A stretch of 36,994 nt of DNA from Oscillospiraceae bacterium (GTDB lineage: Bacteria; Bacillota; Clostridia; Oscillospirales; JAAYXM01). Both the position numbers and the translations under genes were made by a program. Under the pieces are notes generated by a model. It did no database searches and was not told the DNA's origin. It saw nothing but the letters and a program-made list of their open reading frames with translations. Position 1 is the first letter of the stretch; the number at the start of each line of letters is the position of its first letter. Where the stretch lies: contig JAFSEA010000081.1 of the NCBI GenBank assembly GCA_017435965.1, forward strand, positions 1 to 36,994. The letters are read 5' to 3'. This document shows, piece after piece, positions 7,594 through 17,600 of this stretch.

Positions 7594-8589
7594 TTATAAA
7601 TCAAATTCCAAATTTAATCTCTCCACCGTGTCGTGGTCGGCTAAGAAAAACGGGTAGTTATGCCTGTTTTTTTCCTGCCCCGTCCTTTCTTCACGTATTG
7701 TGTAGCCAAAATACTTTGTAAAAAGCTTTGACATATATGTTCTGTCACAAAGCCCACAGATATCGGCGATATAGTCGAGGGAATATCTCGAAAAAACAAT
7801 AAAATATTTTGCCATCTGCACACGGAGCTGACGGAGGTACAGGGTAAATGTAGTTCCGCAGACGATTTTAAAATACTTGAAGAAGTCGGAATAGCACATT
7901 GCGGAAACGGAGCAGAGCTTTTCGCTGTCTATCCGTGAGCCGAAATTTTTGTTCATATAAAGAAGCGAATCCATTATGGGAAAGAGCTTCATTTTTATAA
8001 TTTTCTCCGCCTGCGTTTTTTGCTTTTCGGAGAGAGCAAAGGTGGGAAGGTGAAAAAGCTCACAAAGCTTTTTGCGTATGGAAAGAATATTGGGAAGTGT
8101 TTTTGTGTAGTCATACTTTGCAAGCTGAAGGAGAGTGGATTCAAAGACCTTTCTCTCTTCTCCCGAAAGCTCAACGAAAAGCGGCGGTTGAAATTTGAGT
8201 TCATTTGCAAAGGAGTGGAGAAACAAGGCTGTTACAGCATCGGTGCGAAGCTCCTCGGGAGCACTGCGGAAAAAGAAGGCTGTGGCTTCAATGCAAGCGA
8301 GAACAACGTGATCCTCTTTTCGGATTATGAAGTTGTGTCCCACTCCGGGTGGGACTACAACAAAAGAGCCTTCCTTGCAGTAATATACTTTGTCTCCCAC
8401 AAAGTGGATATACTCCCCTTCCACACAATACCACGCCTGCACAAAGTCGTGGCGTTGAAGTTTTAAACCGTTATGTTCACCAAACGGCTTTGCGACAATG
8501 CAGAAAGGGTATTTATATATGTCGAAAACACGGCGTGCAAAGGCAAATTCCATAGGGAAATATTCACTTAACGGTGCAAATTCTTGCAT
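7594..8589 (-). CDS. AraC family transcriptional regulator of locus 1
   Basis: 331 aa. The N-terminal half is a cupin-like sensor domain (EGEYIHFVGDKVYYCKEGSFVVVPPGVGHNF) that normally binds a small sugar or related inducer. The C-terminal ~100 residues hold the two AraC helix-turn-helix units, with LDYIADICGLCDRTYMSKLFTKYFGYTIREE as the second. A 30-residue tail follows the HTH. The ATG has AAGGAGG 8 bases upstream. It is divergently transcribed from the secreted companion gene at 8765, so it very likely controls that gene and the giant lyase downstream in response to a glycan fragment. This control is inferred from position and family behaviour. Confidence 0.87.
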   Translation of the reverse strand: MQEFAPLSEYFPMEFAFARRVFDIYKYPFCIVAKPFGEHNGLKLQRHDFVQAWYCVEGEYIHFVGDKVYYCKEGSFVVVPPGVGHNFIIRKEDHVVLACIEATAFFFRSAPEELRTDAVTALFLHSFANELKFQPPLFVELSGEERKVFESTLLQLAKYDYTKTLPNILSIRKKLCELFHLPTFALSEKQKTQAEKIIKMKLFPIMDSLLYMNKNFGSRIDSEKLCSVSAMCYSDFFKYFKIVCGTTFTLYLRQLRVQMAKYFIVFSRYSLDYIADICGLCDRTYMSKLFTKYFGYTIREERTGQEKNRHNYPFFLADHDTVERLNLEFDL

Positions 8590-8618
8590 ACCCTTTTCCT
8601 CCTTTGCGGTATATATTC

Positions 8619-8647
8619 AGTTTATCATCCGGCACCCTTGAAGTCAA
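8619..8647 (-). promoter_or_regulatory. Sigma-A promoter of the locus 1 AraC gene
   Basis: Minus strand: TTGACT (8642-8647), 17-base spacer, TAAACT (8619-8624), with a TGA extension before the -10 box. Confidence 0.65.
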
Positions 8648-8757
8648 CAGAAAAAAATTAAAAAAACATACGATTTTTCACAAATGGAATATATGTAATG
8701 ATAGAATTAAAATGTATAGTTAAATACTTTTGTAACATTTATAAAATTCAGGGAGGA
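8648..8757 (+). promoter_or_regulatory. Probable AraC-controlled promoter region of locus 1
   Basis: An AT-rich stretch ahead of the companion gene. A -10-like TATAGT lies at 8715-8720 with no recognisable -35, as expected for an activator-dependent promoter. The ribosome-binding site GGGAGGA is at 8751-8757. No clear AraC direct repeat could be picked out by eye. Confidence 0.3.
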
Positions 8758-8764
8758 TACAAAA

Positions 8765-11527
8765 ATGAAAAGATTTTTAAGTATGGTTTTAACACTTGCA
8801 CTTATCTGTACAATGCTGCCGACTGTGTTTGCATCGGAAGGAGAGGCTGCGGAAGCTCCGGCAGAAATAACCCCTCTTAAATACAACTTCGGTTATGAAG
8901 CTTACGGTGCAACAAGCGATATCCCGATGAAAACAAATTTCACGCAGGATACTGCGGCTGTGGGCGATGAGGGATATGTTGCAGATACCGTATCAATTGC
9001 ACGTTATTCTCTTGATAAGAAGCTTGCAACAGTAAATACTTCTCCGTGGTTTTTTGCGGGCATGAAGTATGTCTATGATTCCGCAATAAAGTCCGGAGAG
9101 CTTTGGGTTCAGGCTTATCGGACAAGAACTACGGTAACAACCTATGGCTTTATGATAGCAATTGATGTTCCTGTGGCAGGAGAATATATTCCCACGCTCA
9201 ATTATCAGGCCTTGGAAAAAAGCTACATAAATAATATTCTTCTTGTTCCGGAGGACGATTCACGACTTGTTGAAAAGATAACAAATAAGGGCGGAATTGG
9301 TTTCTGGAGAACAGAAAACGAAAGCTGTGAAGGAACTGATGGGGTTTCTGTGTACCTTCGCGACCTTCGTGATGTTGACCGTGAAAACTATCAGCTTGGA
9401 ACTCTTGATATGCAGGAGACTGTTTTCGATGAAGAAATTGAGACAAAAACATTTGACAGCGTGACTCTCCAAAAGAAAAGATACTATCTTATTTTTGATT
9501 GCGACGGACAGACAGTGGATTCGGAAAGCACTTTAGGTAAGGGAAATAAGATAGAGATATCCCTTCGCTCTTTTGAGCTGAATCTTCCCGTACTCGAAAC
9601 CGTTGATGTGTCATTTGGCAGTAATTCAATTTATGTTAATGAGGCAGCCAAAGCAAAGCTTGCACTCAAATTTGATACCGGAAAAGAATTTACAGACGAG
9701 TATACTGTTGCATACGAAAGTATGAATGATTGTGCTACGGTAGATTCAAAGGGTATTGTTACCGGTGTAAGCGAAGGTACTGCAAAAATCAAGGTTACCG
9801 TAACTCCGAAAAATTATGGAGATCCGATTTCTGTTGAAGCCACAATTCCTGTTGTGAAAAGAAGTGCCGATGAAGCAATAAAGTATAACTTCGGCTACGG
9901 TGCTTATGGTGTATCGGATGTTATTCCAATGGCTACCACAGCGGCAGCCGATACTGCGTCGGTTGGCGGAGAAGGCTATGTTGCAGACACCCTGTCTCTT
10001 GCAAGATTTGATACTGACGGGAAGTGGGCGAATATCGGAACTGCACCGTGGCGTGTTGACGGTATGCACTATGTCAATACTATGCAGTTAAAGGAAAACG
10101 AGCTTTGGATACAGGCGTGGAAAATACGCCTTCCTCTTACAAGCTACGGTTTTATGATGATGATAGATGTGCCGGTAGCGGGAGAGTATATCCCCACTCT
10201 TGAATATCAGGCACTTGCAAACGGTTATATAAATAACATCATCCTCATTCCCGAGGACGATCCTTTTATAAAGGAAAAAGCAGGCACAAGCTCTCCGATC
10301 GGATTCTGGAATACAGCCAAAGATCCTGCAGTTCTTGAAGGTACTGCAGGCGCAACAGCTGTTTTGCGTGATATGGGTACGACAATCAGAGACAAGTATC
10401 AGATAGGAACCGTAGATATGCAGGAGGTAACTCCCGATGATGAGAGCGAATACAAGGAATTTAAGGCCGTAACTTTGGAGAAGAAGAGATACTGCCTCTT
10501 TATTGACTCGGCAGAGACCCAGACCACGGACTCATCGGGAAACTATATAGAGCTTGCTCTTCGTTCCTTTGAGCTTGACCCGGTAACTGTTTCGGAAAAA
10601 GTAGAGAAGGAATTCGACTACACCGAAGAGGAATTTATCGGCGGTGGTGCAACACTTCGTGCCTTTGCGATTTACGGAGCCGGTGGCGAAGATTCGGAAG
10701 AAGATATAATTGAAACAAGAGAAATCACCCTTGGCGAAACAGTTTCCGTATCAGCACCCGTGAGTGTGACAAGAGGCGATAAAACATATAACTTCCTCTA
10801 TTGGGCAAAGGGCGCAACAAATAAAAAGCAGATAGTTTCATACAATGCCTCCTTTACATACAAGGCATATGCAGAAGCAAACAATCTTATCGCAGTATAT
10901 AAAGAAGCAGGTGCAGAAAGCTCGGCAAAGGAATATTACAACGCAAACGGTCAGCTTATGGACGGTGACACACTCCCGAGCCTTCCGGGCTACGGTCAGG
11001 CAACAGGCTGGGCAGATGCAGGAAACGGCGTTTACGTTGCAGAATATGCACCCCTCCAAAAGAATATAAAGATAACCGTAAACGGTGCAGAGGAAAGCTA
11101 CGCATACGGCGACAATGTTGTATGTACTGCAAATGCTCCCGAGGGCAAGGTATTTATGTATTGGACAAAGAACGATGAAATCGTTTCAACAGAGAGCACA
11201 TATACCTTCTCGGCCTGGGAGACCGCAACAGTCACAGCTGTATACGGCGATAGTGCTCCCACCCTGGGAAAGACAATGAGAAAGATTCTCCTCGGCACAC
11301 TTCCTGCAGGAGAAGATACCGCTGTTATGGCAGAGTTTATCGGATTTTCCGATGCAGTTGAAAAGGGAATCATATTCGGCGGCAAGAAAATCCCGATGCT
11401 CACAGATAAGAGCCAGTTTACACTCACAAACGATACCGATGGTACGGTTGAAGTAACAGGCTATGCAATAGTGAGTGACAACGGAACATTAAAAGAGGTT
11501 TCCGACGGAAGCATTTCCGTTGAATAA
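8765..11527 (+). CDS. Secreted modular companion protein, locus 1
   Basis: 920 aa with a signal peptide (MKRFLSMVLTLALICTMLPTVFA), so exported. Two ~235-residue modules of an unrecognised type (called module I here) begin with K-Y-N-F-G-Y and end with LRSFEL, at about residues 38-272 and 372-604; each has the features of a beta-sandwich carbohydrate-binding domain. A BIG2-like Ig domain (CATVDSKGIVTGVSEGTAKIKVTV) separates them. Residues ~615-840 hold InlB/Flg_new-like beta repeats (FMYWTKNDEIVS). The last ~70 residues form a small domain (EKGIIFGGKKIP) shared with the locus 2 companion at 26888. There is no catalytic domain, SLH repeat or sortase signal, so it is probably released or held by a partner. 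The giant lyase with the same modules follows after 126 bases. A glycan-capturing role is inferred. Confidence 0.8.
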   Translation: MKRFLSMVLTLALICTMLPTVFASEGEAAEAPAEITPLKYNFGYEAYGATSDIPMKTNFTQDTAAVGDEGYVADTVSIARYSLDKKLATVNTSPWFFAGMKYVYDSAIKSGELWVQAYRTRTTVTTYGFMIAIDVPVAGEYIPTLNYQALEKSYINNILLVPEDDSRLVEKITNKGGIGFWRTENESCEGTDGVSVYLRDLRDVDRENYQLGTLDMQETVFDEEIETKTFDSVTLQKKRYYLIFDCDGQTVDSESTLGKGNKIEISLRSFELNLPVLETVDVSFGSNSIYVNEAAKAKLALKFDTGKEFTDEYTVAYESMNDCATVDSKGIVTGVSEGTAKIKVTVTPKNYGDPISVEATIPVVKRSADEAIKYNFGYGAYGVSDVIPMATTAAADTASVGGEGYVADTLSLARFDTDGKWANIGTAPWRVDGMHYVNTMQLKENELWIQAWKIRLPLTSYGFMMMIDVPVAGEYIPTLEYQALANGYINNIILIPEDDPFIKEKAGTSSPIGFWNTAKDPAVLEGTAGATAVLRDMGTTIRDKYQIGTVDMQEVTPDDESEYKEFKAVTLEKKRYCLFIDSAETQTTDSSGNYIELALRSFELDPVTVSEKVEKEFDYTEEEFIGGGATLRAFAIYGAGGEDSEEDIIETREITLGETVSVSAPVSVTRGDKTYNFLYWAKGATNKKQIVSYNASFTYKAYAEANNLIAVYKEAGAESSAKEYYNANGQLMDGDTLPSLPGYGQATGWADAGNGVYVAEYAPLQKNIKITVNGAEESYAYGDNVVCTANAPEGKVFMYWTKNDEIVSTESTYTFSAWETATVTAVYGDSAPTLGKTMRKILLGTLPAGEDTAVMAEFIGFSDAVEKGIIFGGKKIPMLTDKSQFTLTNDTDGTVEVTGYAIVSDNGTLKEVSDGSISVE

Positions 11528-11550
11528 TAGAGGAAAAACAAAACCGCTGC

Positions 11551-11572
11551 GGAACGACACACAGGTCGTTCC
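11551..11572. repeat. Intergenic hairpin repeat (GGAACGAC type)
   Basis: Perfect 8-bp inverted repeat GGAACGAC / GTCGTTCC with a 6-base loop. It lies directly before the GTAGGGG composite palindrome, between the companion gene and the giant lyase gene. There is no T-run, so it is not an obvious terminator. Confidence 0.6.
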
Positions 11573-11578
11573 CTACCG

Positions 11579-11628
11579 TGTAGGGGCGGATATTATCCGC
11601 CCGTGGGAAGATAATATCTTCCCCTACA
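11579..11628. repeat. Composite REP-like element with two nested hairpins
   Basis: The 50-base element begins TGTAGGGG and ends CCCCTACA, so its ends pair. Inside are two further hairpins, CGGATA/TATCCG and GGGAAGATA/TATCTTCCC. It ends 26 bases before the start codon of the giant lyase, in the leader between the two genes of locus 1. Confidence 0.75.
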
Positions 11629-11653
11629 ATTGTCCCTGAAAGGAGAAGCGAAA

Positions 11654-14600
11654 ATGAAAAGAATTTTAAGCTTTGTCTTGTCTCTCTGTATGCTCATATC
11701 CTTTATGCCGCAAATTGCATTTGCAGAAGAGAGCACGGAAAGACAGTCGTATAAATATAATTTCGGCTACGGTGCATTCGGAGCATCAAGCGTTATCCCG
11801 ATGAGCACCACGGCAGCGGCAGACACAGCGGCTGTGGGAGAGGAGGGCTATGTTGCAAACACCCTTTCCCTTGCACGTTTTGCAACGGACAAGACCTTTG
11901 CGACCACAAACTCTGCCCCCTGGCTTGCGGCAGGTATGCACTATGTCCTTGATATGAAGCTCAAGGAAAATGAGCTCTGGGCGCAGGCATACAACATACG
12001 CCTTACCCTTACAAGCTATGGCTTTATGCTTATGATAGATGTGCCGGAAGCGGGAGAATATACCCCCGTTCTTGAATATCAGGCACTTGCAAACAGTTAT
12101 GTAAATAACATCATCCTCATTCCCGAGGACGATTCATTCATAACCTCCAAAACCGCCACAAGACCCGTCGGCTTCTGGAATCTTGACAAAGACCCTGCAG
12201 TTCTTGAAGGTACTGCAGGTGCAACCGCTGTCTTCCGTGATATGGGTGAGGCAACACGTGAAAAATACACTCTCGGCACTCTCGATATGCAGGAAGTAAC
12301 CCCGGATGATAAGAGCGAATACAAGGTATTTAATAATGTAACCTTGGAGAAAAAGAGATACTATCTTATTTTCGACTCGGCAGAAACGCAGACCTCGGCT
12401 TCATCGGACAATAAGATAGAGCTTGCTCTTCGCTCCTTCACGCTTGCAGTACCCGGAACTGTTGAAGTTCCTTCCCTCAAAACAGTTGAAGCTTCTCTTT
12501 CAAGCGATGTAATCGCTCCGGGAAGCAGCGCAACGGTAGCGCTTGCACTTAAATATGAAGACGGCTCGGAATTTTCAGACCCCCACACCGTTGCATATGA
12601 AAGCCTTGATGAAAATGTTGCAACGGTAGATGCAAACGGCGTTGTCACAGGTGTTTCCGATGGCAAAGCAAAGATAAAGATAACCGTAACTCCAACAGTT
12701 TCGGGCTCTCCCGTCACAACAGAGGTGGAAATCACCGTTGAATCGGAAAAAGAGCCTCAAAGCCTTCATTATAACTTTGGTTATGAAAGCTACGGACTGA
12801 ATAGCGACATTCCGATTTCCACAAACTTTGCCGAGGACACAGCGGAGGTTGACGGTGAAGGCTATGTTGCAAACACAATTTCAATCGCACGCTTTGCAAA
12901 GGACAAAAAGCTTGCAACGGTAAATTCTGCTCCATGGTTCTTTGCAGGTATGAAGTATGTGACCACTTCGGCTCTCAAATCGGGAGAGCTGTGGATACAG
13001 GCGTGGGAAACAAGAGCCACGGTGACAACCTTCGGCTTTATGATAGCCGTTGATGTGCCTGTTGCCGGCGAATATATCCCTGCTCTCAATTATCAGGCAC
13101 TTGCCACGGGATATGTAAACAATATCCTTCTCGTTCCCGAGGACGATGCGAGATTTATTGAAAAAACATCCGGAGGAATAGGCTTCTGGAGACTTGACAA
13201 TCAGGTGCTTGAGGGGCAGAGCGGAGTTTCTCTCTATATCCGTGACCTTCGTGATGTTGACCGTGAAAACTATCAGCTGGGAACGGTTGATATGCAGGAA
13301 GTAACCCCCGATGAAACAACAGAACGCAAGGTATTTGACAAGGTAACATTGGAGAAGAAGAGATATTATCTCGTTTTTGACTGTGACGGTCAGAATATAT
13401 CCTCTTCTGCCTCAGGCTCAAACAAGATAGAGCTTTCGATCAATTCCTTTGACCTCTTCCTCCCGGGTGAGGTTGATATCCCCGTGCTCGGAAGTGCAGA
13501 TATAAGCTTTGACAATTCTGAAATTTATATCGGCGAAACTGCGAATGCTTCCCTTAATCTTAAGTTTACAGACGGACAGATTTATACAGAAAAGTATACT
13601 GCGGTATATGAAAGCCTTGATGCGAATGTTGCAACGGTAGATGCATCAACAGGTGTTGTAACGGGCGTTTCCGAAGGTAAGGCAAAGATAAAGGTAACGG
13701 TAACTCCCGAATATGGCGATGCTGTTGTGGGTGAAGGCGAGATAACCATTGCAAAAAAAGTTCCCCTCACCGCAAAAATATATAAATTCGGATATGGTGC
13801 ATACGGTGCAGCCGAGGATATTCCGATAAAAACAAACTTCATACAGGACACAGCGGAGATTGACGGCGAGGGCTATGTTGCAGATACCTTGTCTCTTGCA
13901 CGTTTTTCAAAGGATGATAAGTTTGCGGAGAATAATACATCACCCTGGCTTTATAAAGGTATGAAGTATGTTCTCGATTCAAAGCTCTATGCGGACAGTC
14001 TCTGGATTCAGTCCTACAGAACACGTGTTACCCTTACAAGCCACGGTTCAATAATGATGATTGACGTGCCGCAGAAGGGAACATATACTCCCGTGCTTGA
14101 ATATCAGGCACTTAAAAACGGATATGTAAACGACATTCTCCTTATCCCTGCAGACGATGCACGGTTTACCGGCAAGAGCTTCGGCTTCTGGAGACTTGAC
14201 AATCAGGTGCTTGAGGGTACAGGAGATGTGTCGATACTTCTTTCAAAGATAACCGATGCAGACCGTGAGAAATACCGTCTCGGAACGGTCAATATGCAGG
14301 AAGCAAACCCCGATACCACAAGCGAATACAAGGTGTTCCCCGAAACTACTCTTGAAAAGAAGAAGTATTATCTTATCATTGATACGGTTGGTCAGAAGAT
14401 AGATTCCGAAAAGGAGCTTGCTGCCGGAAACAAGATTGAGCTTTCTCTTCGCTCTTTCCGTCTTGAAGTTCCGGGAACTGTTGACGTTCCGGTGCTCTCT
14501 TCTGTTGAGTTGAGCTTCGGAAAGCAGTCACTTCCCATATCAAGAACAACAAAGGCAGTTCTTTCGATGAAGTATGATGACGGCGATACCTTTGTTGAGG

Positions 14601-17600
14601 ACTGCAACCTTTCCTTTGAGAGCCTCAATGACCATGCAACCGTTGATGATGAAGGCAATATCACGGCGGTAAACGAGGGTGTTGCAAAGATAAAGGTAAC
14701 CGTAACTCCGGAATATGGTGAAGCCGTATCTGCAGAAGCAGAGCTTCCCATAACATCAAAGCCTGTCCTTGATTCCTTCAGATTCACGGAAGCTGAAATA
14801 AATCTCCTTCGTGATGATGCAGTTCGCGGAAAGTATGAAACAAGCATAGTTGCGGTTATGTCCGACGGTGAGAAAGAAAGCGCAGAACCCTTTGAGGTTT
14901 CATATGAAAGCTCCGATGAAAGCATTGCAACGGTAGACGAAAACGGAGTTATCACAGCGGTTTCCGAGGGAAAAGCAACCGTAACGGTTTCGGCAATGTC
15001 CCCCGAGGAGAGACTCTGCACGGGCACAATTTCCGTTATTGTACACGCGGAGATGCCCGGAATATATGTTGATTTCTCAAAGACTGTCTGCAAGCCCGAC
15101 AAATCACTTCCCGACATAACTCCGGGATATAAAATTCTTATAGACGAGAGCCAGTCCGGCTTCAGTCTCGGCACAGCGGTAGATACGGGACTCGGCATTT
15201 TCTTTGCAAACACATATTATTCAAAGTGTTGGCCCGAAGCAAAGGTCAAAAATACAACCTTTGCATTCTCCGTAAATGCAGATATCGAAGGCTGGTATAA
15301 GACAGAGATTATAGGTGCCCTCCACAAGCAGGGCGGTACATACTCCATATACACAGAAGATGATTATGTCGGTGACAGAAGCTTCTGGAACGGCGTTACG
15401 GGAGATGAAAAGTGGAGCACCGCCACAAGCAAGGAAAGAGCTCTCAACACGGTTTATTTAAAGCGCGGCGAAAACAAGATATATATGCGTATGCGAAAGA
15501 CCGGAACGGGCAACCCCTATGTAACTATAAATTCTCTCAACTTTATCCCCGTGGAAAGCGATGTCACACTCGAGAGAATTGATACAACTCTCCCCGATGA
15601 GCTTGCAGTAGGCGAGACCTTCGATGGCGTGGCAGTTGCTTATATGAGCGACGGCACGGTACGTCACTTCAACGATGCTTCAAATGACGGAAGTGAAGAA
15701 ACCGTCCGCGTTATGGGTGCAAACACATCAAACAGCGGCATTTCCGCAGACGGTTTTGCTTATGTAATCGGCGATACCGGCAAGAAGGAATATGTCCTCA
15801 AGGGTGAGACGGCAGGAACAACAACCGTTACGGTTTATGCTACCCTTGGCGATAATAACCGTGCAGAAACAACAAAGGATATCGTTGTAACAAACGACCT
15901 TCTCACCTCAACAAGCCTCACAATGGCGGCAGAGGAGATTTTTGCGGGAGATATGACATATCTCACGGCACATCCTGTAATTGGCGGAAAGAGAATTTCC
16001 TATTCATCCGCAACCACAAATGAGATAACCTCCTCCGATGAGAGCGTTGTTAAGGTTGAAGGAAATCTTCTCCGTGCCGTAAGCGAAGGAAGTGCAACTC
16101 TCACCGTAAAGTCAACCTTTAACGGAAAGAGCGTGGAAAATTCCGAATTTACCGTTGAAGTTCTCCCCGAGGGAATGACGGATATTGACATCACCTCCGG
16201 CGGAAGCTACGTTATCCGCCTTACAGACAATGAGGAAGAGACAATTCCCATGTTTGTGAGTGCAATCTCAAATCTCGGCAATGCCCTTGATATGGGAAAT
16301 GCCACAGTTTCTGTCCGTGCACTCACTCCCGAAATTGCGGATATCATAGACGGAGAAAGAATCCTCCCCGTAGCAGAGGGCGAGGCAAAGTTCCTTGTGA
16401 GAATAGAGCTTGACGGAAGAATAAGAGAAAAGGAATGTTCTCTCAGAGTCGCTTTCGGAAAGTCAAAAGCAACCATTATGACTGCCGAAAAGGCGGCGGC
16501 TGCCCGTGAAAATATGTCAAAGTACGACTGGGCAAAGAAAGAAGCCGAAGGCTATAAGCGCAACGCAGATGCCGTTGTTGACAATGTTGATGTTCTCTAT
16601 GATATGATTCATTCCGAGGGCATTCCCCGTGCGGCAAACGTGGGCTATGGTTCTGATCCTGCAATATACAACTGCCGCTACTGCAATGTTGACCTTCGCG
16701 CAGAATACAGCACCTATCCCTGGGTCCACAATGCCATCATACGTCCGTGGAAGATTCAGTGCCCGGATTGTAAGCGAGTATTCCCGTCAAACGACTTCGG
16801 CTCATTCTACAAGCTCGGTCTTAATGAATACGGCGAATTCTCCAGAGACCGTGCACTTGAGGAGCACGCAAAGCTCTTTGGTGATCCCAATGCCGAGGTG
16901 GGAAGTGATGCCTATTACGGCTATGGTAAGGGATATCTTGAGAATACCCTTTATAAGGATATTGCAGATGAGCCTCGCTTAAACGGCGGTCAGGGACTTC
17001 GTCCGGGCGAGACTGTTGCAACCTGGGGTGTTGACGACGGTTTCGGATATGTCCCGAAGATGCCCGACGGCACACCTTATTCCTACAACAACGGAAAAGA
17101 TATTGAACGCCATAGCTACATTGCGGAATACCTCCACTACGGAGTATGGCGAAACGGTGCAGTGGGCGATGCCATTGAAGACTCGGCTTACGCTTATTTC
17201 TACACAGGCGATAAGCGCTACGGAAGAGTTGCCGCAATACTTCTTGACCGCCTTGCCGACTTCTATCCGGATTATGACATTATGCCCTACTTCACTATGG
17301 TAGGAAATTCCCACGGCGGAGCAGGTCAGGGCAAGATTATCGGCTCTATCTGGGAAACTGGAATTATAACAAAGTATATCACAGCCTATGATATGGTCTA
17401 TGATATGTATGACGACCCGTATGTTCTGAACTACATATCAAACAAGAATAATGTGTGGAAGATGCGTCATTCAAAGGAAAACGCATCACAGATACGCACC
17501 AATATAGAAGACGGAATTCTCCGTGCCGCATTTGAGGGAATTAAAACAGATGCAGTCTCCGGTAACTTCGGTATGGAGCAGAAGGCAAATGCTTATGCCG

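Noticed and set aside
14392-15213. Minus-strand open frame of 273 codons opposite the BIG2 and module region
   Set aside because: Its Ser/Thr/Pro-rich composition mirrors the Glu/Lys/Gly codons of the sense strand and it shows no recognisable domain.
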